Shown piece after piece: positions 13,086 to 25,188 of a DNA stretch of 64,000 nucleotides. Source of the stretch: Dryococelus australis (Eukaryota; Arthropoda; Insecta; Phasmatodea; Phasmatidae); contig CM056995.1 of the NCBI GenBank assembly GCA_029891345.1, positions 214,217,547 through 214,281,546 of the forward strand, read 5' to 3'. The position numbers were made by a program, and so were the translations under genes. A model generated the notes under the pieces. That model saw only the letters and a program-made list of their open reading frames with translations, was not told where the DNA came from and made no database searches. Position 1 is the first letter of the stretch, and each line of letters begins with the position of its first letter.

Positions 13086-13520
13086 GTAATTTGTTTCAAA
13101 TATACATCAAATAAAAAAAATTGCACATTTGAAACATTTTAAAGTAAATTTTAACCAAATTTAAAGCAAATTAATAGGATTTAACATGTTTTCTGAAATT
13201 TAGTGTTTATATTTTGGAATTTAACTTGGAATAAGTGTATTTATTTGGTTTTAAGTGATTAGATTTGAATTTAGGTATTTTTTTTAACATAATTTCATTC
13301 TTTTGAATCACAAGCTTTTTGCAATATGAGGTTTGCAAGCAGAATGTTCTACATTTTTACTATGAATGGAAACTTTTTTTACATATACATGAATAAACAA
13401 ATTAGTGAACATACTAAAATTTAATTATATATTAATTACATGATTAATTCATTATTCCTTTGTGTAATATGGTTAACGATTACTGACTTACAAACTATAT
13501 TAGAATCATACATGACCTAA
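13086..13520. other. AT-rich spacer
   Basis: No gene or repeat recognised between the GC-rich island and the T-arm-like array. Confidence 0.35.
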
Positions 13521-13770
13521 CTGGGATTTGAACCAAGAAACTATATTACAATCACACATGCATTAACTGGAATTCGAACTCGAAAGGTCTAAACTAACTA
13601 ATATTAACCATGCCTTACCTGGGATTCTAGATTACAATTAGCCATGCCTTAGCCAGGACTTGAACTTGGAAACTCTAAACTTACTAATATTAACCGTGCT
13701 TTACCTGGGTTTCGAACCCAGATACTAATTTACAATTAACCATGTATTATCAGGGATTCGAACCTAGAGC
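13521..13770 (-). repeat. Array of six tRNA T-arm-like (box B-like) sequences
   Basis: Six diverged copies of a CTGGGATTCGAACC-type block lie at 13521, 13567, 13618, 13651, 13704 and 13751, spaced roughly 33-53 bases. On the minus strand they resemble a tRNA T-stem/loop, and the copy at 13704-13721 has fully pairing arms (CTGGG ... CCCAG around TTCGAA). Between them lies a repeated AACYATGCMTTA-type block. There is no acceptor, D-arm or anticodon arm, so these are not tRNA genes. Confidence 0.7.
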
Positions 13771-14099
13771 CTCCAACTTATGTGTAAATTGACTACGACA
13801 TGGAGGCTGGCATAAGAATAAACTCTTTTTTTGTGTAAATGTGTAAGTTGAAGAATAACATTGTAAAATAATACTATGTTTTTCAGCAAACATCTTTGCC
13901 AGTAGAATGTTTCAAATATCTTTAGTTAAATAGAATTTTGGCAAACAGATAGGTTCATTTGTTTGCTGTTTCATTTTTTCTTTAGAAACTATAATAATCT
14001 CTCTGTATCGAGACATTTTTGAATCAATATATAATTCTTCTCTTAGGAAAACAAATACACCTTTAAAAGTGACAGGTATATAAACAGAGGAATGAATTC

Positions 14100-14645
14100 A
14101 TTTTAAGACATAAATTTACTAACAAAATGTACATGTATGAAATTTCTTCCAAAATACAAACGAATACCTATAAACCCAGGTTGAATCACAATATATGTAC
14201 ACCATTTAGAGAGGCAAATCTCTCTTCTATACTACAGACTGTTCCAAAATGCAGCACATATTAGACAATTGTTTCAAAAATACAAACAAACACATACAAA
14301 CAGGTTTATTCAAAAATTTAGTTACAATATTCTTTAAAAATGTACACAAGTCATTATAGGATGTTCCAAAAACATAGTAAAAATTCGGCAAATTATTACA
14401 CATACACACACACAAGTCAGTACAGGATGTTACAAAACATAGAACACATTGGAAGATTTTTTCAAAATACATACAAATACAGCTTGCTTCAAACATTAGC
14501 AAGCCATTTTTTAACACAATTTGTTTCAAAACACACATGCACAATGAAGTACAGGTTGATTCAAAATATATACAACATTTTAAAGAAAGAAGCATAGTTA
14601 CACATGTTGTTTCAAAAATATTTTATAAGCTGTTAACAACTTTCA
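14100..14645. repeat. Degenerate tandem repeats with a CAGGATGTTNCAAAA motif
   Basis: Short diverged units recur with blocks such as AGGATGTTCCAAAA (14357), AGGATGTTACAAAA (14424) and similar, embedded in ACAAACACATACAAA-like sequence. A related stretch occurs in Polinton 2 near 35890-36130. Long open frames here are composition artefacts. Confidence 0.6.
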
Positions 14646-15598
14646 TAAAAAAGATTTTCATGTATTTTCTTTGTATTGGATCCAAATCCCCTTCTTGAAC
14701 TCTGCTTTCAAGGAAGGAGCATTACTTACACCCTGGCATTAACATGTCTGTTTGTACACAATTGTCTCTACATTCTGGGGATGTAAAATGATACTTTCAA
14801 CAAAGTCTGGGGTTGTTTCAAAATAATGTTAGTACAAATCTTTGATACTAGATGGAAGAGGTGTTGTTGCAGATATATCAAACACAGGACATTTCGTGCT
14901 ATCGCTGCATTGAACCAATTTGTGGCTTTTTTTGTTCCCTAACGAAAAATAAATCACTTTAAAATGGAAGATAGGTACAGAAGACCAGGTACCAGAAGAC
15001 TGGTACACCATAGTGTGTAAGCAATGTTCGGCTTTCCTAGTTTGACACTGATTTAATGGTTTCCAGGATGAAAATACATCATGTTACGTGTTTTCCTATC
15101 CAACATCCGACTGAGACCAATTAGTAAGGAACAATGTATGCATATTGATAAAATTATTCTCTAACAGTTAAAATTGAAACCTGGCTGAGGACTAAATTTT
15201 ATTTTTACTAGTTTTATCGCTCTATGCATATGGCATTGATAGAACACACCCAGTACGAGATGTGTAACCAAACTTTTTGCAACAATGATATAAAATATTA
15301 ATATCATTGTCACATTCTTCGAAATACTGATAGGGAAAAACATCTGTATTATAAAAAAGATGTTTCAAACATTGCTCTTCCTCACAAAATATTGTTACAA
15401 TGTGCTCACCCTTAAGTTTACACTTTCGATCAACTACCTGGCTTATTACATGATATTAAAGAGTCAGACAAGTATGTTCACTAGCATGAATGACTGACTC
15501 ACACATTTCCTTAAAAACAACACGTGAATATGCTATGTTATAAGTTACAGAATACAAACAATTTTGAATAAACACATACTTGCAAATTGGCCAGAACA
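14646..15598 (-). other. Possible remnant of an unrecognised Polinton gene
   Basis: A 60-codon minus-strand frame (14829-15011) has an ordinary amino-acid mix and sits between repeats and the Cys-rich gene remnant, so it may be a fragment of a third minus-strand gene of the element. No domain was recognised. The rest of the stretch holds nothing that could be supported. Confidence 0.2.
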
Positions 15599-17115
15599 TT
15601 ATTCTGAATTAGCTACTTCACATACATATATATTGCACATTGATGGAAAAACCAAACCACATCGTTCGAAAATAAAGTTGTGAATGTCCCCATCACAGGC
15701 CTCCTTCCAATGGACAGTGATTCCCTGGTGAGTTCTGGTGAGTTGGTAGGCGATTACTCCATGTCTTTGCTGCTCTTCAAGATCCCTGGTAAGGCTGTCT
15801 ATCATCCAATCTTCTAATGGAAATGGTAGTTCACTGTTGGTGTGGAGATATCTCACAGCACAATCATTGCATGCTATCCCTTCACCACAGTGAGTAATAA
15901 GGCTATTATCTAAAGTGTAGCACCAATGTTCTATATCATCGCATACTTGAACTTGTAAATTACCATCATACAGTTAAAAAAACTCTTCTGTATCCTATTT
16001 GCAGAATCTTGTATACATCCATAGGGTTGAAGATGCTAGCCATGACTGATACTTTAATTCCAAATAGTCTCCTTTATATAGTTGGTGTTGACGTCATTTA
16101 AGAGTCCTTGCTTGATTATACTTTACAATTCCGCATGCCACAAGGAGTAGTTAATTCTTGGTTTCCTATATACATAAAATCTGCCTTCATGTTACATAGT
16201 TTGCTCCATACTGTAGGAATAGAACAACTACATTCCTTCTGCATAATATATTTGATTTTCTTGAATGACGTACATTTTGTGATGTGTGCACTTTGAGTTT
16301 CAAATATTAGTTGACTCACTGCAAGGTAGCTTACTGTCGGGATGCAAACCATACAAAGGACAAATTCTTCGCCCAAAACAAACATCGATAACTTTTAAAG
16401 TATAATCATGACTGATTAATGAGTAATGCCAATTTTCTTCTCCATTACACATCTGAATCTGTAGTGGACCATCTTCTTCTTCAAGTCGAAACCATACTCG
16501 CCTGTAACCTGGAGTAACATTGGCATAGTTTAATGATGGGTAGAACCTCTCCATCATAACTGAAGCTCTGGTGTACAGTTCTTTCTTTTTATAGTTAGAT
16601 TTTCTCCCAGTTTGAGAAAATATTACTTGTTCAACAACATCTTGGTTAAATCGAATTTACAAATACAAACTTTGCTATTCCAAACTTCGCAGTCGCACAT
16701 TCCACAAGGCGAGATTTTAATATGATTACTTCCTTTAATTTGCTTGAAGTTTTGTTATTACATGTTTCATTCCACAAGGTAGGGCTGTTGTAGACCTCTC
16801 TACTTAATCTATATTTTATTTGTTTAAATCCTGGTTCCTTTATTATTTCCTCACTTACAGTTTTAAAACATAGATCCCCAGAAGAACAAGACAGGTCGCT
16901 GTCGGGCCACATATTAAAAACAGAACAACCATCTTCCTTATTACACAAAACTTGTTCTTGAAATGTATTTTCTGCAAAACTTTGTGTAAAGCACCAATGT
17001 TCATCTCCATTGCACATCTGGAATTGGAAGTATATGTTGTTTAGAGATCTGAACCACACTTTCTTTTAGCCTATAGTAACAATCTCATATGCCTGCTCTG
17101 GGTTGAATTTCTCCA
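15599..17115 (-). pseudogene. Cys-rich tandem-repeat protein of unknown function, broken
   Basis: The protein is not recognised. Read on the minus strand, three diverged repeats of about 150 residues follow one another. Repeat A (about 17115-16640) starts MEKFNP, repeat B (about 16557-16110) starts MERFYP, and repeat C (about 15990-15599) lacks its start. Shared elements are a VWFR block, QMCNGDEHW / QMCNGEENW / QVCDDIEHW, then WPDSDLSCS / HPDSKLPCS, and in A and B a PTLWNETCNN / PTVWSKLCNM block. Conserved Cys and Trp and N-glycosylation-like NET/NKT sites suggest a secreted or surface protein, but no signal peptide or membrane segment was found. Stops and frameshifts separate the repeats. 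In a Polinton this could be a virion-surface or host-derived gene, which is speculation. Confidence 0.6.
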
Positions 17116-17519
17116 TTTTCAAAGTCTTACACAGGTGTAAACCTATAACAAACCTTTTTTTTCGAAATTATTATCTCTACACATAAGTAGCATGTTGGTA
17201 TAAATACTCTCTAAAGGCTTCACTTTTACATTGCGAACAGAAAATTTTTTCTCACAGTGATTATTGTTATATCATTTTACTATTGAACTAATACTCGTAC
17301 AGTCATGATATCTTCTGATATTTATGACTTTTGCATTGGGTAAACTTTTTAAAATTTCCTTTTGCATTTTTCCAAGTACATATACTGGATAATCGTCGAG
17401 GAGTAGTCTTGGTAATTTTCGAAACCTTGCGCATGGCACATCATTGTTGCATTATTTCTTTTTACACTCTCAAGTTATACAGTATGTACAAAAAGTCATT
17501 AACTCATTTTAATTATAAG

Positions 17520-18158
17520 ATCACATTGGTCGCCTCGGAATCCACTTCATCAACCCTGGAATCGTCCATTGCTACAGCTGGGATAATTCTGGCTTCAATT
17601 AGCTGTTCCAGCCTTCACAACATACAATCCCTCCACATATGTTGTAAGTTCTCATCATTAATGAAAGCAGGCTTACCATATGGGCAGCCTTCACACTTAA
17701 GATATGACACAATATCTTCATCAGCTCGTAAATGTTCAGGAAGGTCTGGACATATTAGCTTAATTTTGTGTCCTGCAAACATAATGATAAACTCTTTTGG
17801 CAGTACAGTCTAAACTCAATAACATTTTCGTCTTTCGATATACTAGAATCACATTGAATACTTTAACACATTCATCATCACAATTGTCACAGCAGTGACT
17901 TTGATGCATTGTACATGTTGCGGGGTGTTGCAGAGAGATATGTATTCCCCTGTAGATTCTGCTTTGTAAATTTAGATGCTGCTGTAATCTCTGATGTTGT
18001 AGCCTGATGTTGTAGTTCTCATCTGCCGCAGTTCTCGCTGTGGATGCTTGGCATTGTGTTGGACACTTAGCGTTGTAGATGCTGTGGATGCCTGGCATTG
18101 TATTGGACATCTGGTATTGTAGTAGACTACTGCTAATGCTATACACACATATGCACAT
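17520..18158 (-). pseudogene. Hypothetical Cys-containing protein, broken
   Basis: Unrecognised. Minus-strand reading gives a Gln/Thr-rich N-terminal half with a 33-bp tandem repeat (about 18020-18130). This is followed by a Cys cluster CCDNCDDEC (about 17875-17900) and, after a frame change near 17770, a stretch beginning CPDLPEHLRADEDI and containing KCEGCPYG (about 17680). The paired Cys residues could bind metal. It lies next to the Cys-rich repeat remnant in the same orientation and may have been its upstream neighbour. A stop interrupts it near 17600. Confidence 0.4.
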
Positions 18159-19921
18159 GACGTGACCTTGGGAGGGGACGACTTAACACGGAGAATAAAT
18201 AAACTTATTCCTCCTTACATAGTATATGGATTCAAAATTGCCACAACTTTCCTATAAATTTGTTTAAAATAGGGTCTTTGGCCAAATAATGTGGAATTTG
18301 ACATATTCCAGCTTCGATAGAAGTCATTTCAATCTGGATTCGTGGAATTTCATTAACATTACATCGAAATGTAGTATTTTTAAATAAGAATAATTTTATA
18401 TTTGTTCAAATATACACATTTATTGCGAATAGAGTAACCAAAAATCTTGCATGGTAGCTTTGAAAGAAGTCTACATATGAAATACTCATTTTTTTCTCTG
18501 CTATGCACAAATATTTGAAACGGATAATAAGTTTTGAACGTGTTGTTTAACATTACCCTAAATTTAAAGGCATTTGGTTTTAGCATCATTTTTCCAAAGG
18601 TGAAAAATTCTACTTAATAATCGCCTTACTGGAATTATATGTATTGTTTCAATACTTAAAGTTTAGTGGTTGAAAATATAGCCTGTACAAAATTCTCACA
18701 GAGTCTCAGATTTCTGTGAAAATACCTTGTACGAATTTTTCATAGATTCCCTGCTTGCTGTGAGATTTAAGAAAAACTTGATAACTATACTGCAATATAT
18801 ACTTAACACTTCAAGTATATTTGATTAAGATTAATTTTTGGGAATTTTTAGGGATTAAAATATTGGGTAAGATTTAATTGCTAGTGATGAGGAAAATAAT
18901 TTTATCAGTGGGACTTGGAAAAATATTTTATTCAATGCCAGCATAAGCAAGCCATCCCTTGGGTTCGAGAGTAGGAGAAACCTTCCCTTCTGAACAGGTT
19001 AATGTCCAGGCGAAAGTAGAAGCATTGTGTGCAGAGGGTTGAGGGTAGGTAGGCAGGAAGGGCCAGTTCAAATTCGTGGGTAGAGGGTAGTTTTGCAAAC
19101 AGGTCAACACCTTGGGAAAGTCCAAACTTGGCATCTTGAGGGGGAGTCAGGCAGGTGGGCAGTCCTTGACAAGCTGGACAAAGACATGCTCTGTACTAGG
19201 AGCTGGAGGAAGTGGTGCAGGGGAGGGTGTGCATAGCAGGTGCAGGCAACACTCTACCTAGCCAAAGATGCACTCTGATCTAGGGAAGGGGGCTGGGGTC
19301 AGGGGAGGTGGTGCATAGAAGGAGCTTCCAACCACCTTTTGCTGTCCAGCACAATCTTAGTTCGACGACAACCTTCACTCTGGATACATGCACCACTGAC
19401 CATTGCTCTTCTGAACTCACTGGTCGGGTCGATAGCTGCCGGCCTCCCATGGCACGACCAAGGGGTATGCCCTCTGTGAACCTGGGGTTTCGATCCAGCC
19501 TACAACAAGCATCAACTGTCGTTAAGCACTTTCATCGAATAATATCTGCTCCAGGGTTCAGATTTCATTCACAGTCTTTGTAAACTACAGTGCGAAATAT
19601 TTGAATAAGTATTAATATAATAATTTTTTATTAGTCTTCCTTTATTGGGAAAATTTATTTGTTTGTGAAGATTTATTTCGGATCAATATAGTGAGTCCAT
19701 TATTTAAAATCATTTTGTAGGTTTTTTACAACCAAATCTTTGATCGTGCTATTATTGAGAAAAGTTGCTTGTGCATTGTGAAATCTTTATTTCTCCGTGT
19801 TAACTGAACGTAGGTTAAATACCCTTTGTAATAATTCAATCAACAAAACTTGTGTAAGGTTTTCTCAGTACTAGTTTGCATGATTATTTGCCTTTGGTTA
19901 ATAAATATTCTTACTTATAAG
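18159..19921. other. Polinton 1 right subterminal DNA with GC-rich block
   Basis: AT-rich DNA to 18900, then a GC-rich block at 18930-19570. The AT-to-GC transition resembles 43080-43200 in Polinton 2, suggesting related subterminal regions. No gene is supported. Open frames here have no recognised domains. Confidence 0.4.
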
Positions 19922-21332
19922 CAGGATTGATGCAGACAGTAAACAATTTTTCATTTTGATGTGGAAATTTATTTTCTATGGAAATATTAATTCGTTTTAA
20001 AATCAAACTACATGAGTCGTATTCAGTTCTCTTTCCTGTAATTTCAACTCAGTCGCCTATTGACCACAAGCTCCATGTCTATGAGTCATTCCTTCACTAA
20101 CCTGCAGTCGACTGGACATGTTTTGGAAGAGATAATTATATACATACTTATATATACTTATATACACGTACATGTTTTCATTCATTTTGTTTCACCTAGT
20201 ACATGCATTGTAAACATAATTTTTATCCATTTGTCATGCAGTTGTGTATTTACATCTCTTCCCGAGTAGCTATAACCTCATTAGCCTGCCGGCCAGGCTC
20301 CACGTCCCTAGTTATGCTCCTGACACACAGCTTATAAGTCTTCGCAAATACTATACTGGCATCATTCCTTCACTAACACCTCAGTTGGTCAGATGGGTTT
20401 TGGGAGAGCTGCTTTTTACAATTCCCTGTGTGTTTTTAATTCATTGTTAATTCAAGATGTTTAATTGTAGCTATAACATGTTACTTAAATTCTTTATTTA
20501 TTTTTAAAAACCAGGATAGTCATGGAGTTATAGTTCTCTTGTGTGTAACATCATCAGTATTATTCATTTACGAGTTTTCACATATATAATCTGACAGGAC
20601 AGGGTAGTCACAGTCTAGATTTAATTTTAAATGAGATATATATTCTTTTTTAATAATTTCATTTCACAGAAATACACCACTACCTCAGATGCGCCAGTAC
20701 AACACACAGCTTATAAGTCGTTGCATCAGCAATCTGCCAACCCAATGGACGTATATTTAAATAATTTAACTTCATAAGCAAGTGTTTTCAAATACATTGT
20801 TTATTCAATTCGTGTTATTTATTGATAGCATACAGGATGTATATCGTATTCACCTCTTTTTTCCGAGTTTTTCAATAGCTATAACCTCAGTCACCTATCG
20901 GCGGCGTCTCCCACCATGGTCTACGAGACCCAAAAAACACTTATGTCACTCTTGCACCAACTTCACGTAATATATACCCTATGCAATATACCATTCCCCT
21001 CATCGGGTGCCAGTCGTCGTGCAGACAACATCGCTCCCCTATATACACACTTTCCCCAACAAACGACCACCTCAATACTACAGAGATACGAGGGTGAGGA
21101 CCTAACATGCTGCGCTCCAAAAAAGAAAAAAAGGAATAAAATACATTTAAAAAATCACACCAATTGTCCGATTAAGATCAGATTAAACATTTGATTGGAT
21201 TGGGATCGTATAATTTTTTCGGATTAAGAGCGGATTAACGATTAATCCAATTAATACAATCCATCAGATTGATAATCCAATTAATCAAAGGCGGCATCCC
21301 TTTGTATCTGAAACCGGCCCGCCCCTACTACT
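19922..21332. repeat. Polinton 1 right terminal inverted repeat
   Basis: This is the inverted partner of 3222-4672, ending CCCCTACTACT. It contains the reverse-complement GTTATAGCTA motif copies near 20262 and 20873. Flanked outside by GTAGTC. Confidence 0.85.
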
Positions 21333-21952
21333 GTAGTCACATCCAACAATAGTGAAGAAGTTGTAGCAGTTTGGACTTCCATAAACAACTGATTGATACT
21401 GAAGGTATGCTATCGATATTCATCACAAAAGACGATGTGGGCATGTGGAGGGATGATTCTAAATAACGTAAGTAATCATAGGGGAAATTGACAGGAGGTG
21501 GGTGCGTCGATTGGCAGTGGACATTCCATAATGCAGGAGCAACTTGAATAGTACAGATTGTGATCGAGATGGATTCCGCATTCATTCAACTCTCCTACCG
21601 ACACAAAGGTGAGAGGTTTTAGACTTTTTAAAAGTTTCCTTCGGTGGTACCAGGGGAGGCAATAATTTCTTGAGCAAGATAATTACAGGTGATGTGATAT
21701 GTGTTAATATACTCAACGTATACTCATAAAGCGCATTCATGAAAAGAAGACACATATTTGAGTCACATCTAAAGAAGTTTAATTTTTTTTACCATCAGCA
21801 GGGAGTGTTTTGGCCACTGTTTTATTTGATTTTAAAGTCATTGTGTGCACATGCTTAAGATAGAAGAAGAAAGACTAACATGATTGATAGCTTGTGTTGT
21901 AATAATACAGTGCACATTCCAACGATTCGTGCAGTTGCACATATAACATTTT
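21333..21952. other. Flanking DNA, no gene seen
   Basis: Nothing recognised between the end of Polinton 1 and the Tc1-like remnant, apart from the possible C-terminal decay products of that remnant after about 21880. Confidence 0.4.
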
Positions 21953-22575
21953 TCATTTCAAAATATACTGTGCTAAACAATAAGTGTAGCCCCGCGTGGA
22001 GGTGGAAGAGCTGTCGTGGTGCGAGATCGCCTCGTGACAGCGTGGGAATGTTATCAGTAGACAAACCATCAGTACCAGCCGAGAAACACACATACAGTTG
22101 TGTTCACACCATTTCATGAAAGTGTTGGTATTCATTTCATCATGATATTCTCCATTCTTAGTTTTGGCTTTAAAAATAAACTTTGCTCCCATTTTCACTA
22201 TCTGTGCGAATTATAATTCATCGCTGGCCTGGATTGTTGTTTTTGTACATTCCTGCTACGTTATTATGCGGCCAACACTTATTCACAACGTAATTAGAAT
22301 GAATTCATGTCTCATCGAGGAATATTACAGGTGTTTTATTTTCTCCTTTTCTGTCATTTTCCCTTACATTTCGAAGGTATTTCGCACGCCACGCGACGAT
22401 ATCGTTTCTTTCCACTGCTTATTTGATATTTTTTGAACTTGAAACCCATTGATTTGATTAATCTTCTTAAAGTTTTCCTACCATCTCTGATATTAATTAA
22501 TTTTTCCAATACTGCCCGCATGTTTTTTTTTTTAGATTGGGTATTTTTTCCCCACATCACGTAAAACGCTTGCAC
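21953..22575 (-). pseudogene. Tc1-like (DDE_3 type) transposase fragment, broken
   Basis: Minus-strand reading gives an N-terminal helix-rich segment with KTLRRLIKSMGFKFKKYQ (about 22430-22480), a linker, then FLDET (about 22307-22321) carrying the first catalytic Asp and Glu-Thr. It is followed by a strand region ending FIFKAKTKNGEYHDEMNT (about 22130-22185). The codon after FLDET is a stop, another stop follows near 22235, and the frame changes near 22200. The second and third acidic residues are not recognisable. Terminal inverted repeats were not found, so this is an old internal fragment. Confidence 0.75.
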
Positions 22576-23399
22576 TTTAATTGCACCACTCCAGCATCAA
22601 ATGAATCGAACTGGCGGCTGATCCAGCAAATATAGCAAATATACAAGTCGCATTACAACATACAATGGCGGTAATACTTATAACTTGCGGAAAATGAGCG
22701 TGGCCCGAAACTGGATGGAAAACAACACTAATTGCCACAACAGTTAACACATTTTGACAACTGACGTGACTGTAGGCACAGGTTATAGATAAGGCTGATT
22801 GCTGACTATTGGTTGCAAGGAGAAGAGGCAAGCGGCTGTGTATTGAGGGGTGGTATGTGTGAGAAAGAAGGAGAACGTTTGTTCACATTTTTCCCGGGGC
22901 TTCACTAAAGTTTGTCGAGAATGTATACATGTCAATTATCAGAAAATCGATCAGTTAACCCTGATGAGTCTACTTTTGTAATTTTAAGCTAATAAATTCA
23001 ATTTTTAACTGATATAATCATTTTCTGGTTTATTCGGCATTATTTTTACAGTTAATATTTATTTCTTCTAAATTTTTACTAAGAAGCACTGCCACGCTCT
23101 TCCAAATGGAAAACTTTCTTGCTTCGCCTTCCATTACCGTCGCCAAAATTGTTTAGTACATTTTTTTATTTGAAGGCTGTACACGCAGAACTGAAGAAAT
23201 AGTGGGTCCTATCTGCAATGCCGGAGAGAGAAGTTGTGGGCCAAAGAGGAAGAGAAAGATGGCGAGACAATTAACAAGCTCTATGTTTGTGTCCTGGAAC
23301 AATGCATCGCAGCAAAGATGTTCAAATTACAGTGAGGCTGGGGTGAGCACTTCCTGTAGACAATGCTGTCGGGTTTCTGCCTAACTCAGGCCTAACCTG
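22576..23399. other. No gene seen
   Basis: Mixed-composition DNA with no recognisable coding or RNA feature. Confidence 0.35.
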
Positions 23400-23650
23400 A
23401 CAGGATCAGTCTTCGTAGGTAGTAGGTAGCTGGAGCTTACCTCTCGTCGAAAGCGAGTTTATTAGAGATGTAACAAGAAACGGGAAGGAATGACTACGCC
23501 CTTTAGTAAGAAACAATTCCGGCATTCACTTGAAGTGATTTTGGGAGACCATAGAAAACCGAAATGAGGATCGCTGGACCGAGATTAGAACCTAGGACCT
23601 CCCTAGTTCGAACCCTGAAGGTTCGCCTCGCTAGGTATCATTTTTCGTGT
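23400..23650 (-). repeat. Possible SINE-like repeat
   Basis: The stretch ends in a tRNA-like block with TTCGAACC (about 23607-23614) on a background typical of dispersed insect SINEs (GGACCGAGATTAGAACCTAGG about 23577). No target duplication or second copy was found in this window, so the call is tentative. Confidence 0.35.
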
Positions 23651-23730
23651 AGCGAAACCAGTGGTGTTCTAGAGAGTGGTAATTCAGCGGATTATCGGAA
23701 GCCGAGAAAAAAGTACAATCATTATTGTTA

Positions 23731-23977
23731 TAGGCTTTGCACGGCAAAGTGAGAACTTTTGATGACCTAGTTACCTACTTCTATATTTCAGTCACCCCCC
23801 CCCCCCCCTTTTTCAAACACAATTTAAAATAAATATTGCCAATTAAGTAATTAACACATTGTGTATATTCCACTGCACTCGGAAGTTAACTTCTAAAGCT
23901 AAAATAAAATATATTTATTGATAATTATTCCAGATCAGCGGTCTTTCAAAAGTGCTCACTTTACCGTGAATAGCCTA
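23731..23977. mobile_element. TA-flanked MITE, copy 1
   Basis: A 247-base element with terminal inverted repeats TAGGCTTTGCACGGCAAAGT and, at the right, GTGCTCACTTTACCGTGAAT followed by AGCCTA, flanked by TA on both sides. The interior is AT-rich and shares blocks, in inverted order, with the copy at 58410-58644 (for example a GTGTATATTCCAC-type block). No coding capacity. The TA target suggests mobilisation by a mariner-like or other TA-specific transposase. Confidence 0.85.
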
Positions 23978-24279
23978 TACCGCGCAGAGAAAATAGTTAC
24001 AGGGCCGAGGCACCTAAAATTATGTTCAAAATAAATTATTTCTTAAAAATAAGAATTTCTCCGAAGTGAAGATGCATGTGACATGTTTAATGATTACAAT
24101 AATAATACTGATGATACTCTCACAGGAATGGCGCACTACAACGGGCGTCCACATAACCGCGCAGATTGGTTAACTTTGGCCGCTTCCCCCAGGCTCGCCA
24201 CGGAGGAGCTGTCCTTCCCGTGACGACGCCATCTGTACCTGTTGTGTGTCTGTAGGGGGGGGGGGGGGTGAGGAAGAGC

Positions 24280-25180
24280 TAGAGATGAGCTAAACCAGTA
24301 TTTTTCAGGAACATCCCGTACCCGTACCTGTTCCTGTTCCCAGTCAATACCTATTGCTAATACCTTTTATTCAGAATACCTGTTATCGGTAAGCAGTATG
24401 CTAGGCCGCCTAACTCCATGTGGGCCGCGTTTTTCCACTACCTCACCTTGTTCTCGAATACCTGTTATTAGCCATATGATGGTCTGATATTTTTCGCTAT
24501 CTCTATGTAGCGCATACTCTCCTGGTTGTTGGATTCTTTCAACTATCTTATGAAAAAAAAAAAAAAAACTATTTTTAAGTCGTCAGTAAAAAACTGGACT
24601 CCAGTGCGGGATTCCCTGCATGAAATGAAGGAAATTATGATAGTCATGACAGGGAAACATGACACCGAGGAGGTTAGGTATCAGGAGGTACACCTCTTCG
24701 CAACGCATGTTATCCTGGTAACACTGTGACAATAGCAATTTACAGCGGCTGTTACTGTCATAGCTGGGGGTATATAAAAGAACCGCTAGAGACCTACTGA
24801 GGAGGAGAAATTAATTATAATTTCAAACAACACTTTGAATATTTCTTTCGTTGTCAAAAAAAAAAAATCACATGCAAAATGGGCACTGCGAATGTGGTTG
24901 TTAAATATGTTCAAAATGAAGTAAGAAAGATTTTTTGGTATTTAATATTCTCGTCGGGGTATTGCGATGCAGTATTGGATACAAATATTAGACGATAGGA
25001 ACAGGTTAGACGAAATGATATCGCAGAGAGTCCAGTAACAAGCGAGTACGTGTGATTGTTCCTGCTTCAGTAACAGGCTGGAATTGCAACAGGTGTCTCC
25101 AGAAACCAGGAACAGGTATCGACTGTTCTCGCCCAGTACCTGTTACTGATAACAGGTATTGAAAATATTCCCCATCTCTA
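24280..25180. mobile_element. hAT-like non-autonomous element with 8 bp target duplication
   Basis: The element starts TAGAGATGAGC and ends CCCCATCTCTA. Subterminal CCTGTT-rich blocks are also inverted (about 24330-24395 and 25080-25165). The flanking octamers GGAAGAGC (24272-24279) and GGAAGCGC (25181-25188) differ at one base, as expected for an 8 bp hAT-type duplication. The 901-base body has no transposase motif. The 67-codon plus-strand frame at 24526 is unrecognised. Confidence 0.8.
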
Positions 25181-25188
25181 GGAAGCGC

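Larger units (their letters stand above)
3222..21332. mobile_element. Polinton/Maverick element 1 (18.1 kb, decayed)
   Basis: The boundaries are set by long terminal inverted repeats starting AGTAATAGGG at the left and ending CCCCTACTACT at the right, the AG...CT termini usual for Polintons. The same outermost sequence, with a CCGGTTT block about 17 bases in, is found in Polinton 2. Length and the minus-strand protein-primed family B polymerase at 6535-10510 fit the class. The six-base flanks (GTCAGT left, GTAGTC right) are not an exact duplication. Integrase, protease, capsid and packaging ATPase genes were not seen. Rich in tandem repeats. Defective. Confidence 0.85.

Noticed and set aside
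13521-13770. Cluster of tRNA genes
   Set aside because: Only T-arm-like parts are present. No acceptor, D or anticodon arm could be drawn.
14227-14597. Overlapping 122- and 85-codon frames on both strands
   Set aside because: They are created by the degenerate ACACA/TGTGT-type tandem repeats, with no consistent protein signal.
3216-21338. Exact 6 bp duplication around Polinton 1
   Set aside because: The flanks GTCAGT and GTAGTC do not match. Shifting the left boundary by three bases did not give a match either.
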